Notes under the pieces: model-generated
What the model saw: the letters and a program-made list of their open reading frames with translations, nothing else
Database searches by the model: none
What the model was told of the DNA's origin: nothing
From: Pseudomonas segetis
Lineage (GTDB): Bacteria > Pseudomonadota > Gammaproteobacteria > Pseudomonadales > Pseudomonadaceae
Length of the DNA stretch: 64,000 bases
Assembly: GCF_900188155.1 (NCBI RefSeq)
Contig: NZ_FZOG01000001.1
Location: forward strand, 62,001-126,000
Reading direction: 5' to 3'
Part shown: one piece after another, positions 32,873-41,729 of the stretch
Numbering within the stretch: position 1 is the first letter of the stretch
Layout: the number at the start of each line of letters is the position of its first letter
Position numbers and translations under genes: made by a program

Positions 32873-33754
32873 ATGAGCAGCCAAGTCGAAACTTCCAGTT
32901 GGCCGTTGCCCGCCAATGGCTTGCGCTTTATCACACCGCCGCGCCTGCGCCGGGTTATGGCCCGAAATACATTGACCCAAGGCTGTTATCCCCTGGCCTT
33001 GGGTTTCTATCCCAATGCGCTTAATCATCGTATGCAGCGCTCGGCGCCGGAGGACTATTTGTTGATCTACTGTCGCTCCGGGCAGGGCTGGCTTGAAACA
33101 CCTGATGGACGATTGGATGTGGCTGGCGGTGATTTGCTACTTCTGCCCAAGGACCAGGCCCATGCCTATGGCGCCGACAATGCCAGGCCCTGGAGTATCT
33201 ACTGGATTCATTTTGATGGCGAGTTGGTCGGTGACTTCTTGCGCCCGCTGGGCAAGGGGCCGCTGTTGCGAATCGGTGTTCAACCCCGGCTGCTGGCCGA
33301 GCTCGATGCATTGCTCAACTTGCGCAAGCAGGGATTGGGCCTGCGTCACTTTATCTATGCGGCGCATCAGCTTCAGGCATTGCTGGCTTCGCTTGCGGTG
33401 TTGCCGGCGCGGGTCAAGTTGAAGTCTGGCCGGGTGCTGGATGTCGATGCGGTGCAAGCGGTGATGCGCGCGCACCTGCATGGCAGCTTGAGTCTTGATG
33501 AGCTGGCTGCGCAGTTCAAGCTGTCCCGTTTTCACTTTGCCAAGACCTACCGGGCGCTGACCGGGCAAGCACCGATCGAGGATTTCATCCAACTGAAAAT
33601 GGCTCACGCTTGCCGCCTGCTCGACGAGGGCGAACAGGGGATTCGCCAGGTCGCCGAGCAGCTTGGCTATGAGGATGTGTATTACTTCTCGCGCCTGTTT
33701 CGCAAAGTGGTCGGCATGGCGCCCAGTCATTACCGCGCGCTGCATCAGGGGTGA
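32873..33754 (+). CDS. mmsR: AraC-family regulator of valine catabolism
   Basis: 293 residues. The N-terminal cupin sensor domain includes DYLLIYCRSGQGWLETPDG and VAGGDLLLLPKDQAHAYGAD. The C-terminal DNA-binding domain has two helix-turn-helices: LSLDELAAQFKLSRFHFAKTYRA and IRQVAEQLGYEDVYYFSRLFRKVVGMAPSHYR. The position divergent from mmsA is that of MmsR, the positive regulator of mmsAB in Pseudomonas. It converges on the thioesterase gene with only a 10-bp gap. Confidence 0.9.
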   Translation: MSSQVETSSWPLPANGLRFITPPRLRRVMARNTLTQGCYPLALGFYPNALNHRMQRSAPEDYLLIYCRSGQGWLETPDGRLDVAGGDLLLLPKDQAHAYGADNARPWSIYWIHFDGELVGDFLRPLGKGPLLRIGVQPRLLAELDALLNLRKQGLGLRHFIYAAHQLQALLASLAVLPARVKLKSGRVLDVDAVQAVMRAHLHGSLSLDELAAQFKLSRFHFAKTYRALTGQAPIEDFIQLKMAHACRLLDEGEQGIRQVAEQLGYEDVYYFSRLFRKVVGMAPSHYRALHQG

Positions 33755-33764
33755 CCTGTTCAGC

Positions 33765-34223
33765 CTAGACGCGGGCAATGGTGGCCAGTCCGGTGGCAAC
33801 TATCTTCTGCTGGCCATCGCGTACGGCAAAAACATCTGCTCGCGTCACCACCTGGCGTTTCCCTGCCTTGATCACATCACTGCGGCAAATCAATTTCTCG
33901 CCTAGCGCCGGGGCGAGCATGTTGACCTTGTATTCGCTGGTCACCACATCACCCACCATTGAAGCCGCCGCCCAGGCGCAGGCACTGTCGATCATAAAAC
34001 CTATCACCGCACCATGGACGTACCCGTGGTGCTGGCTCAGTTCCTTGCGTGGAACCACCTCCATTTCAATCGAACCGGCGCTGTAGTGGGTCAGGCTGAA
34101 ACCGATGAGTTGGGCGAAAGGGGATTTCTCCAGCGCCTGCTCAAGCTGTTCACGGCTGATACGGGGTTCGGCAGGCGGCCCTGGCAGTTCTGATACGGCA
34201 TCTATCTCGGTTGAGTTGTGCAT
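33765..34223 (-). CDS. PaaI-type hotdog-fold thioesterase
   Basis: 152 residues with the hotdog core: [33 protein letters not shown] holds the HGyvHG and the following acidic active-site region (about residues 65-85). [40 protein letters not shown] completes the sheet. The family cleaves acyl- or aryl-CoA esters; the substrate here is unknown. It is monocistronic, converging on mmsR. The N-terminal 20 residues are a low-complexity extension. Confidence 0.85.
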   Translation of the reverse strand: MHNSTEIDAVSELPGPPAEPRISREQLEQALEKSPFAQLIGFSLTHYSAGSIEMEVVPRKELSQHHGYVHGAVIGFMIDSACAWAAASMVGDVVTSEYKVNMLAPALGEKLICRSDVIKAGKRQVVTRADVFAVRDGQQKIVATGLATIARV

Positions 34224-34400
34224 GGGCGTATCCTCGGCGATGGATTTTCAGTGTTGGCCGCCTGGTGGCGGCCTACAAGCTGTATCCAAGGCTGTGATGC
34301 AGGCCAATCAATAGGTCTGTTACCATTTCGCCAGTTGGCGCAACCGCAGCAACCCTGGGCTGCGCCTTGTTTTTTATTCTTGATGAGCGTCAAGGCACCT

Positions 34401-35108
34401 ATGAGCGCAAGTGATCGCATCAAACTTGAGGCTGGCTGGAAAGCGGCGTTGAGTAATGAGTTTGAACAGCCTTATATGAAGCAACTGGGTGAGTTTTTAC
34501 GCGCCGAAAAAGCGGCAGGCAAAGAAATATACCCGCCGGGGTCGATGATCTTCAGTGCATTCAATTCGACGCCGCTGGATCAGGTCAAAGTGGTCATTAT
34601 TGGTCAGGACCCCTACCATGGGCCGGGGCAGGCGCATGGCATGTGCTTCTCGGTGCAGCCAGGCGTCGCCACGCCGCCTTCCTTGGTCAACATCTATAAA
34701 GAACTCAAGCGCGACTTGAATATCGATATTGCTCAACACGGTTACCTTCAATCCTGGGCCGAGCAGGGCGTGTTGTTGCTCAACACCTCACTCACAGTGG
34801 AGCGTGCCAATGCGGGCTCCCACGCCAAGAAAGGCTGGCAGTTCTTTACCGACAAGGTGATTGAGACGGTTAGCAGCCATCAGCAGCACGTGGTGTTTAT
34901 GCTGTGGGGCGCTCATGCGCAGAGCAAAGAGAAACTGATTGATAGCACCAAACATCTGGTCTTGCGCTCCGTGCACCCTTCGCCCTTATCGGCCTATCGC
35001 GGTTTTATCGGCAATGGTCACTTCACCCGCGCCAATAAATTCCTTGAGCAGCACGGGTTGCAAGGGATCAACTGGAAGTTGCCGACAACGGTCCAGGCCC
35101 TGGGCTGA
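34401..35108 (+). CDS. ung: Uracil-DNA glycosylase, family 1
   Basis: 235 residues. The water-activating loop [13 protein letters not shown] (catalytic aspartate about residue 69), the uracil-binding [10 protein letters not shown] and the minor-groove loop [10 protein letters not shown] with the catalytic histidine are intact. Removes uracil from DNA to start base excision repair. ATG at 34401 ([10 protein letters not shown]) matches the family start and follows AAGGCAC; an in-frame ATG at 34383 would add six residues, and the open frame further upstream has no family similarity. Confidence 0.96.
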   Translation: MSASDRIKLEAGWKAALSNEFEQPYMKQLGEFLRAEKAAGKEIYPPGSMIFSAFNSTPLDQVKVVIIGQDPYHGPGQAHGMCFSVQPGVATPPSLVNIYKELKRDLNIDIAQHGYLQSWAEQGVLLLNTSLTVERANAGSHAKKGWQFFTDKVIETVSSHQQHVVFMLWGAHAQSKEKLIDSTKHLVLRSVHPSPLSAYRGFIGNGHFTRANKFLEQHGLQGINWKLPTTVQALG

Positions 35109-35122
35109 ACCGGTGCGACAGG

Positions 35123-35983
35123 TTATGGCGCTGCAGGAATACAGACTTGCTGCGCCAGTTGCGCTTGCAACTTGTCCAGTCGCTTGCTGATCTGCTCATG
35201 TTGTTCCTCAGAGGCCTGACCAACCAGATCGCCAAGCAGAGCAGCCAGTGCCATTTGCGCCTTGGGGTTGGCCTGCTTGTAGTCTTTTGTGTAGAAGTCC
35301 TCGCGGGACTCAATCAAGGGCCGTAGCCGCGCCGCAAAGGCTTGTGTGTTACGGATCTTCAGCGCGCTGCGCAGTGCGCTTTGCCAGGCTTCGCGGTTTT
35401 CCAGCCAGATACGGTTCTGCTCGCCGAGGTCGGCGGACCAGCTGTCGATGCGTTTTATCTGTGATGCGCTCAACTGGCCAAACCAGGGTTCAAGGCGCTC
35501 CTGCATGCGTGTGCTGCGCTCAGTTATCTGGGTGGCAAGCGGCGGATCGAGAAACTCTTCCCGGTCTTCCTGGTTTTGCTCCTTCAGGAATGCATACAAA
35601 TGGGTAACCTGCTGGTCGGACAAGCCGCCAAGCAGTTGCGTAGCCGTTGGTGTGACCTGCCGGGCAATCCGCTTGAAGGCAGTGTCGACCTGATCGATCT
35701 GCGCACGGATGGCTTCGCTGCTGGGTGTGGATTGCTCAAGCAACAGCTGGTTTTGCTCAAGCCAACTGATGGCGTTGGGTAATTCCGCGCTGCAGTGCCA
35801 GTTCAACAGAGTATGCAGCTGGGGTTCGAGCAGGTCTTTTTGCTCGGACGTGAGATTGAGGGCGTCATCAATCTTCCACATCAACCACCAGTCCATATGC
35901 TTGTACGAGAACCCGACCATGCTGCATGCGCTTAGGGTAATGCAGAGCAACGTTGCGCCGGCCAGTGCTTTGAGTCGTATCAT
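35123..35983 (-). CDS. DUF6279-family lipoprotein
   Basis: 286 residues with a lipoprotein signal (LLCITLSAC, cysteine about residue 20), so it should be anchored to a membrane after lipidation. The mature part is almost wholly helical and charged. It opens with GFSYKHMDWWLMWKIDDALNLT and contains repeated S-D-Q-V-type helices such as GLSDQQVTHLYAFLKEQNQ and LSASQIKRIDSWSADLGEQ, as in the DUF6279 family. Function unknown. It converges on ung with a 14-bp gap. Confidence 0.82.
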   Translation of the reverse strand: MIRLKALAGATLLCITLSACSMVGFSYKHMDWWLMWKIDDALNLTSEQKDLLEPQLHTLLNWHCSAELPNAISWLEQNQLLLEQSTPSSEAIRAQIDQVDTAFKRIARQVTPTATQLLGGLSDQQVTHLYAFLKEQNQEDREEFLDPPLATQITERSTRMQERLEPWFGQLSASQIKRIDSWSADLGEQNRIWLENREAWQSALRSALKIRNTQAFAARLRPLIESREDFYTKDYKQANPKAQMALAALLGDLVGQASEEQHEQISKRLDKLQAQLAQQVCIPAAP

Positions 35984-36077
35984 TTAACCTGCCTCTGTCT
36001 CGTACTGCCTCAGACACCATCTGACATCAAGCTTATGACAGCTTGTACAGACCGACTGTGTTCCTGACATCTTCAGT

Positions 36078-36105
36078 AAAAAAGAACCCGCACATAGGGC
36101 GGGTT
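36078..36105 (-). terminator. Intrinsic terminator of the opdH-tctCBA-abrB operon
   Basis: On the minus strand AACCCGC and GCGGGTT form a 7-bp stem around CCTATGT, followed by CTTTTTTACTG. It lies about 30 bases past the AbrB-family stop. Confidence 0.85.
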
Positions 36106-36136
36106 AAACGTGGTCATTGTTGCGCTTGGAGCCTGT

Positions 36137-37168
36137 TCAAGTTTTTTGCCAAACCTTGAACAAGGGTTCAGCCAAGAACATCACCATGAACAAGCGCAAC
36201 ACTTGCAGCGCGGTCACCAAGGCCACCGACAGTTGTAAGGCCTCAGCGGTGAGGCAGAGTTCAGTAATACCGCCCGGCATCATCCCAAGCATCAACGAGG
36301 TTGGATCTTGTCCGGCAATCAGGCCCAAGCCCTTGGCCAGCAATACAGCGGTGATCATCGCCAGCAAGGTGAACAGCAGGATGCGCAGCAAGAAGCCTGG
36401 AGCACTACGGAAAAAGGCGCGATCAAAGTGACAGCCCAGTGCACAGCCAATCAGCCATTGGCCGATTTGACCCATGCCAGGCGGCAGACCGATGTGCAGG
36501 TCAAAGGTGCAGGCCGCAATGGCGCAGGCAGTCAGTGGGCCTAGCATCCAGGGGTTGGGTTGCTTGAGCTTGCCCCAGATAAGCGCAAGCAGCGCACCAG
36601 CGGGCATCAGTATTGCGAGCCACACCCAATCAACGGGAGCTGGAGCAGGGCGCTCCATGGGCGGCAGGCTCCAGGTAAAAAGTGCCGGAACAATCAATAC
36701 CACCAGCAACAGGCGCATGCTGTGGGCTGCGGCAACGCGGGCGGTCTGGGCATTGTGCCGTTGGGCGAAATTAACCATCTCGCTGGCACCGCCCGGCATG
36801 CTGGAAAAAAATGCAGTGGCGCGATCAACCCCTGATCGGCGCAATACTGCAATGCCGATCAGGCTCAGGAGCAAGGTGCCGAATGCACCAGCGAGGATGA
36901 CTCCGAAATGATCATGCAGTTGGCCCATGACTTCACTGGTGAAGTGCAGGCCGATGGCGCTGGAGACTATCCATTGTCCGGCTTTGCGACCCGAAGGGAC
37001 TTCGGTCACCAGCCAGCCACTGCAGCGGGCGATTATGACCGCTAGCAGTGAGCCAATGATCCAGGGCAAAGGCCAGCCGACAAGGCTGGCCAAATAACCA
37101 CCGACCGCACCGATCAGTGGCGTCGCCCACCAGCTAGGCAGGCGTGCCAGGAAGGGCAGCTTAGGCAT
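36137..37168 (-). CDS. AbrB-family membrane protein (PF05145-like)
   Basis: 343 residues with about ten hydrophobic segments arranged as two repeats, each with a GxIGxxLxxxxxP-like pattern (IGAVGGYLASLVGWPLPWIIGSLL at the N-terminus and FDLHIGLPPGMGQIGQWLIG in the second half). A SSMPGGASEMV motif appears in the first half and MMPGGITELCLTA in the second. The family is often misnamed AbrB regulator or ammonia monooxygenase but is clearly a membrane protein, probably a transporter. It overlaps tctA by 8 bases and ends at the operon terminator, so it is expressed with tricarboxylate uptake. Confidence 0.85.
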   Translation of the reverse strand: MPKLPFLARLPSWWATPLIGAVGGYLASLVGWPLPWIIGSLLAVIIARCSGWLVTEVPSGRKAGQWIVSSAIGLHFTSEVMGQLHDHFGVILAGAFGTLLLSLIGIAVLRRSGVDRATAFFSSMPGGASEMVNFAQRHNAQTARVAAAHSMRLLLVVLIVPALFTWSLPPMERPAPAPVDWVWLAILMPAGALLALIWGKLKQPNPWMLGPLTACAIAACTFDLHIGLPPGMGQIGQWLIGCALGCHFDRAFFRSAPGFLLRILLFTLLAMITAVLLAKGLGLIAGQDPTSLMLGMMPGGITELCLTAEALQLSVALVTALQVLRLFMVMFLAEPLFKVWQKT

Positions 37169-38666
37169 GTGCGATACGTGCTTTGCGCGCCCGCCACCAG
37201 CGCAAGCCCGGCAGCGAAAGCATCAACACCACCAGCGCCCAGAGGATCAGCGTGATAGGGCTGGACCAGAGGATGCCCAGGTCGCCCGCCGAAATGGACA
37301 AGGCGCGGCGCAGGTTGTCTTCCATGAGTTCGCCCAGCACGAAGCCGAGAATCACCGCCGAGAGCGGGAAGTCGAGCTTGCGCAAGATGTAGCCGAACAC
37401 ACCGAGCAAGATCATCAGCACCAGGTCGAACGTGGTGCTGTGTACGGCATATACACCGACCATGCTGATCACGGTGATTGCCGGTACCAGTACCCAGTTC
37501 GGCACGCTGAGCATGCGGGAGAACAGGCCAACCAGCGGGATGTTCATCACCAGCAGGATCACGTTGCCGATGAACAGCGAAGCAATCAGGCCCCAGACCA
37601 CATCGGGCTGCTGTTCAAACAGCAATGGACCCGGCGTGATGTTGTACAGGGTCAGTGCGCCGATCATCACTGCCGTGGTGCCAGAACCTGGAACACCCAG
37701 GGTCAACATCGGGATCAGCGAGCCGCAAGCTGATGCGTTGTTGGCGGCTTCTGGCGCTGCCAGACCACGCAGGTCGCCTTCACCGAATTTGCCGCTGTTA
37801 CCTGCCATGCGCTTTTCAGTCATGTAGGTCATGGCGCTGGCAATGGTTGCGCCGGCCCCAGGCAGGGTGCCGATGACAAAACCGGCGACGGCACTGCGCA
37901 CCATGGTCCAGAAGGTGAAGCAGAACTCTTTGAAGTTGAACAACAGGCGGCCGCTGGCCTTGACCGCTTTTTGACCGTTGTGGGTCTTTTCCAGCATCAA
38001 GAGCACTTCACTGACGCTGAAGAACCCGATCACCACTATGACAAACTGGATACCGTCCGAAAGACTGACGCTGCCGAAGGTAAAACGGTAGACACCCGTG
38101 GTCGAGTCCACTCCGACTGTGGCAAGCGCCAGGCCAATCAGCGCGGCCATCAGGGTTTTTACCGGTTTGTCGCCAACCATGCCGCCGAGGCAGGCAATGG
38201 CGAAAATCATCAGCACAAAGTATTCGGCAGGGCCAAATGCTACGGCCCACTTGGCCAATAGCGGGGCAAACAACACCACGCCGCAGGTGGCGATAATGCT
38301 GCCGATGAACGAGCTGACCGCCGATAGCGACAGGGCAATGCCCGCTTTACCCTGACGCGCCAATGGATAGCCATCGAGGGTGGTCATTACCGCTGCAGCA
38401 TCGCCCGGCACATTGAGCAGAATTGCCGAAATACGGCCGCCGTACTCACAGCCCAGATACACCGCCGCCAGCAGGATCAGTGCTGTTTCGGGAGGTAAGC
38501 CCAACGCGAATGCCAAGGGCAGCAGCAGTGCTACACCGTTAATCGGGCCAAGGCCCGGCAGCAAGCCAACAATGGTGCCGACGAAAGCACCGAACAGCGC
38601 AACCAACAGGTTTGCCGGGCGGGTGGCGACATCGAAGCCTTGCAATAAATAAGTTAGCGTTTCCAT
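37161..38666 (-). CDS. tctA: Tripartite tricarboxylate transporter large permease subunit TctA
   Basis: 501 residues, the standard TctA length, with about eleven to twelve membrane helices. Conserved patches include VGLLPGLGPINGVALLLPLAF, YLGCEYGGRISAILLNVPGD, GTLPGAGATIASAMTYMTEKR and GVPGSGTTAVMIGALTLYNITPGP. The GLLPGLGP and GTLPGAGA sequences are the two inverted-repeat signature loops. Together with TctB and TctC it forms the secondary tripartite citrate/tricarboxylate importer. It starts 1 bp after tctB ends. Confidence 0.96.
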   Translation of the reverse strand: METLTYLLQGFDVATRPANLLVALFGAFVGTIVGLLPGLGPINGVALLLPLAFALGLPPETALILLAAVYLGCEYGGRISAILLNVPGDAAAVMTTLDGYPLARQGKAGIALSLSAVSSFIGSIIATCGVVLFAPLLAKWAVAFGPAEYFVLMIFAIACLGGMVGDKPVKTLMAALIGLALATVGVDSTTGVYRFTFGSVSLSDGIQFVIVVIGFFSVSEVLLMLEKTHNGQKAVKASGRLLFNFKEFCFTFWTMVRSAVAGFVIGTLPGAGATIASAMTYMTEKRMAGNSGKFGEGDLRGLAAPEAANNASACGSLIPMLTLGVPGSGTTAVMIGALTLYNITPGPLLFEQQPDVVWGLIASLFIGNVILLVMNIPLVGLFSRMLSVPNWVLVPAITVISMVGVYAVHSTTFDLVLMILLGVFGYILRKLDFPLSAVILGFVLGELMEDNLRRALSISAGDLGILWSSPITLILWALVVLMLSLPGLRWWRARKARIAHA

Positions 38667-38667
38667 C

Positions 38668-39111
38668 TCAACCCTCCACGTAGGCTTCTAGCACGCCGAG
38701 CGGCAGAGGCACGTCCAGCAAATAATCAAACAACAGGAACAGCAAGATGCCCATCAATACGGCGCTGATCAGGCACGGCACCGGGCGGCCAGTGAACAGC
38801 AGGCCAAGCAGGAAAACTGCAACACAGGTACTCAAAACAAATCCCAGGGGCTCGAACGTCAGGGCATAGGCCAGCAGTACGAGCACACACATGGCCGACC
38901 GTTTCAGGGTTGGGATGTGCAGCTGTTGTTCCATCAGACCTGGCTTGATGATCAGCCACAACGCGCCAGCCCCCATCAGCCCCAGCAGCAGCAGCGGATA
39001 AGCGCGAGGGCCTACAGGGTCGTAGGCGAAGGGTGCCTGGAACCCCCAGGCGACGAAGGCGAGCCAGATGCACAGCAGCAACCAGATCGCAGAGAACAAG
39101 CGGACATACAT
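38668..39111 (-). CDS. tctB: Tripartite tricarboxylate transporter small permease subunit TctB
   Basis: 147 residues with four membrane segments and the family core AYDPVGPRAYPLLLLGLMGAGALWL followed by a hydrophobic second half. This subunit is always found next to TctA. The ATG at 39111 (MYVRLFSAIW) is used; the upstream open frame from 39189 has no membrane character and no ribosome site. The gap to tctC is 114 bp. That gap holds nothing else notable. Confidence 0.92.
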   Translation of the reverse strand: MYVRLFSAIWLLLCIWLAFVAWGFQAPFAYDPVGPRAYPLLLLGLMGAGALWLIIKPGLMEQQLHIPTLKRSAMCVLVLLAYALTFEPLGFVLSTCVAVFLLGLLFTGRPVPCLISAVLMGILLFLLFDYLLDVPLPLGVLEAYVEG

Positions 39112-39225
39112 GGCGGAAGTCTCGTAAAAAATCGACGCTGACAGGCGTCCAGTGCGTGGGCGCTGGCTTCGCGCCTGCGCCCACGTCATTGAGGCTGGAT
39201 GAGCCCGGTTTTACTGGTCCTGGCT

Positions 39226-40203
39226 TTACTGGACCAGGCCGAACTCACCGGCAAGCTTCTTGTAGTCTTCAACTTGCTTGAAGACGAAGGTTTTCAACTC
39301 ATCACCGGTCAGCGACAGTGGCAACAGGTCGCGTTGTTCACGCAACTTGGCGAAGTCTTCGCTGGCGAGCATGGTGTCGAACTGCTGTTTCCACCAGTTG
39401 TACTGCTCGTCGCTGACTTCCGGGCCTACGTAGAAGCCGCGAATAACCGGCCAGCTGATGTCGTAGCCTTGCTCTTTAGCCGTTGGGATATCGGCCAGTT
39501 TGCCCGGCAGGCGTTCATCGGACAGCACCGCAAGAATGCGGATCTTCTTGGCTTCGATCTGCGGGGTGACTTCACCCAGGCCGCTGCTGGTCACCTGAAC
39601 ATGGCCACCGAGCATGGCTGTTACTGTTTCGCCGCCGCCTTCAAAGGCCACATAGCGCAGGTTTTTCGGATCGATACCGGCTGCGCGGGCAATCAGCGCG
39701 GTTTGCATCCAATCCTGGCCGCCAATGGTTGCACCTGCGCCGAACACTACGCTCGATGGATCTTTTTTCAGGGCTTTGATCAGGTCGTCAAGGTTCTGAT
39801 AAGGCGAGTCTGCACGTACTGTGATCGCGCCGTAGTCAGTACCGACCGCCGCCAGCCAGCGCACGGCTGATTCGTCATAACGCCCGAATTTGCCCTGTGC
39901 CAGGTTAAGCAGCGAACCACTGGAAAACGCCACGATAGTGCCCGGGTCATCCGCGCGCTGGGCGACAACGGCGTTGTAGGCAACGGCGCCAACACCGCCA
40001 GGCATATAGGTAACGCGCATGGGCTTTTTCAGCAGGCCGCCATCTTTCAGGCCACTTTGTGCCAGCTTGCAGGTCAGATCGAAACCACCGCCGGGCTTGG
40101 CCGGGGCGATACATTCGGGACGCTTGGGTTCTGCGGCGAGCAGTTGACCGGCAAATGCCAGGCAGGCTGTGGCCAGGGCGATTCGGGTAAAGGCAGTTTT
40201 CAT
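39226..40203 (-). CDS. tctC: Tricarboxylate-binding periplasmic protein TctC
   Basis: 325 residues with a signal peptide ending at LLAAEPKRPECIAPAKPGGGFD. The body shows the Bug/TctC pattern: CIAPAKPGGGFDLTCKL, a YMPGGVGAVAYN loop that wraps the carboxylate ligand, and GQDWMQTALIARAAGIDPKNLRYVAFEGGGE. Captures citrate, cis-aconitate or related acids and delivers them to TctAB. Second gene of the operon, 29 bp after opdH. AATAAAAA, a weaker A-rich Crc/Hfq-like motif, sits before its GAGGAA ribosome site (40221-40228). Confidence 0.94.
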   Translation of the reverse strand: MKTAFTRIALATACLAFAGQLLAAEPKRPECIAPAKPGGGFDLTCKLAQSGLKDGGLLKKPMRVTYMPGGVGAVAYNAVVAQRADDPGTIVAFSSGSLLNLAQGKFGRYDESAVRWLAAVGTDYGAITVRADSPYQNLDDLIKALKKDPSSVVFGAGATIGGQDWMQTALIARAAGIDPKNLRYVAFEGGGETVTAMLGGHVQVTSSGLGEVTPQIEAKKIRILAVLSDERLPGKLADIPTAKEQGYDISWPVIRGFYVGPEVSDEQYNWWKQQFDTMLASEDFAKLREQRDLLPLSLTGDELKTFVFKQVEDYKKLAGEFGLVQ

Positions 40204-40232
40204 TGACTGTTCCTCTTGGGTTTTTATTGTGC

Positions 40233-41498
40233 TTACCAGACGGCTAGCGAGTAGCCGATCACGATGCGGTTTTCGTCGGCGTTGCGGGCAAAGTCAGAAC
40301 GGAAAGAAGCGTTACGCAGCCGTACATACAGGTCTTTCATTGGGCCGCTTTGGACCACGTACTTGAGTTCAATGTCACGCTCCCACTCATCGCCCGTTTC
40401 GTTGCTGCCAGCGATTTGCGCGTCGCTGCCACTGATGTAGCGGGTAAGGAAGCTCAGGCCAGGCACGCCTATCGCGCCGAAGTCGTAGTCGTAGCGCGCT
40501 TGCCACGAGCGTTCATCGGCATTGGCGAAGTCGTTTATTTGCACAAAGTTGACCAGGAACGGATCAGTGCCGTCGACATAGGCGAAGCCGGTGTCTCCGC
40601 TCATGTCTTGATAGGCCAAGCTTAGCTTATGGCCGCTGAGGCCATAGCTGACCATGCCGTTGAGTGCGCGGTTATCTACTTTGCCTGCGTTGGCGGCGCC
40701 GTGGTCGTCGCTGAGCGAAAGACGCAGGTCGGCGGTAAAGGTGCCTGGGCCAATCGGTTGCGAGGCCTTGAGACCAAAGAAGTGCTGGCGATAGATGTCA
40801 TCAAGTTCGGCGAAGTGATAACGGCCGGTAATGCGGTCGGTGAACTGGTAGTCGGCGCCAGCCAGGGTCAAGTGATCAGCCTTTGCCGAGCTGGCAAAGC
40901 GACGGTTCTTGTTATTCAGCGCAAGGTCCTGGTTGTTACTTGAGTCACGATCCTTGACTTCATCGATACGGCCGCCGGTGAAGGTCAGGTTGCTGATGTC
41001 CTTGGAGGTGACCAGGCCGCCTTCGAATGTTTGCGGCAGAATCCGACTGTCGTTGGTTTTGAGCGTAGGCAGTTCCGGCATCAAGGTACCGATCTTCAAT
41101 TCGGTCGCCGAAATCTTGACCTTGCCGGTCAGCCCCAGGTGCGAGTAGTCATCCGCTGCGCGACCATCGTCATGGGTCGGCAACAGGCCGGTACCGGTGC
41201 GATCCGGGCTGGAGTCAAGTTTCAGGCCGAGCAACCCCAATGCATCAACCCCGAAGCCAACAGTGCCTTCGGTGTAGCCTGATTGAATATCGAAGATAAA
41301 ACCCTGGGCCCATTCTTCGCGTTTGTTCTGGCCTGTGCCTTCACGGAAGTCGCGATTCAGGTAAATATTGTTGGCGGTCAGGGTGCCGGAGCTGTCTTTA
41401 AAGAACTCGGCATGGGCTGTAGGTGCGAGCAAGGCGCTGCTGACAGCTACGCTAAGCAGATTAACAGGCGTAAAAGTCTTGCTTGATGCTGATGGCAT
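40233..41498 (-). CDS. opdH: OprD-family outer membrane porin for tricarboxylates (OpdH-like)
   Basis: 421 residues with a signal peptide (SALLAPTAHAEFFKDSSG) and the OprD pattern: NIYLNRDFREG, FDIQSGYTEGTVGFGVDALGLLGLKLDS, and a C-terminal strand ending in a hydrophobic residue before tryptophan (SLAVW). An 18-stranded barrel in the outer membrane is expected. The location at the head of tctCBA and divergent from tctDE is that of OpdH, which admits cis-aconitate and related acids. Start at 41498 follows GGAG. The AACAACAA motif upstream is a good Crc/Hfq site. The open frame upstream to 41612 is leader sequence. Confidence 0.92.
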   Translation of the reverse strand: MPSASSKTFTPVNLLSVAVSSALLAPTAHAEFFKDSSGTLTANNIYLNRDFREGTGQNKREEWAQGFIFDIQSGYTEGTVGFGVDALGLLGLKLDSSPDRTGTGLLPTHDDGRAADDYSHLGLTGKVKISATELKIGTLMPELPTLKTNDSRILPQTFEGGLVTSKDISNLTFTGGRIDEVKDRDSSNNQDLALNNKNRRFASSAKADHLTLAGADYQFTDRITGRYHFAELDDIYRQHFFGLKASQPIGPGTFTADLRLSLSDDHGAANAGKVDNRALNGMVSYGLSGHKLSLAYQDMSGDTGFAYVDGTDPFLVNFVQINDFANADERSWQARYDYDFGAIGVPGLSFLTRYISGSDAQIAGSNETGDEWERDIELKYVVQSGPMKDLYVRLRNASFRSDFARNADENRIVIGYSLAVW

Positions 41499-41514
41499 CC
41501 TGTGGTCTCCGATG

Positions 41515-41522
41515 TTGTTGTT
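41515..41522 (-). promoter_or_regulatory. CA motif in the opdH leader
   Basis: AACAACAA (minus strand) within AAAAACAACAACA, directly upstream of the opdH GGAG ribosome site. It matches AAYAAYAA. Confidence 0.55.
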
Positions 41523-41561
41523 TTTGTAGCAGATGCACGCCACTGTGCTATCCGCTCGGGT

Positions 41562-41634
41562 AAGTGGATCGAGCCACTTGAGAGCGATGCTATTGGGCCA
41601 AGCTTTCAGCAACCTTTCATTGCTGAAAGTTTTT
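41562..41634 (+). other. Two hairpins with terminal T5 in the tctD leader/opdH divergent region
   Basis: AAGTGG-ATCGAG-CCACTT (41562-41579) is followed by CTTTCAGCAA-CCTTTCA-TTGCTGAAAG (41603-41629), a perfect 10-bp stem, then TTTTT. The second resembles an intrinsic terminator on the plus strand about 95 bases before tctD. It could also be a palindromic TctD operator for the divergent opdH promoter. Confidence 0.55.
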
Positions 41635-41729
41635 CCCTGGCGCCAGGCAGGTGATTGCCTGCTTCACAATTGACCCGGTGGGGTAAACTGCTGCGCTGCT
41701 TTTAACCGGCTACTTTGATCTTGGAGACG

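Noticed and set aside
36137-37168. AbrB transcriptional regulator
   Set aside because: The protein is a multi-helix membrane protein with no DNA-binding domain; the label is a common family misnomer.
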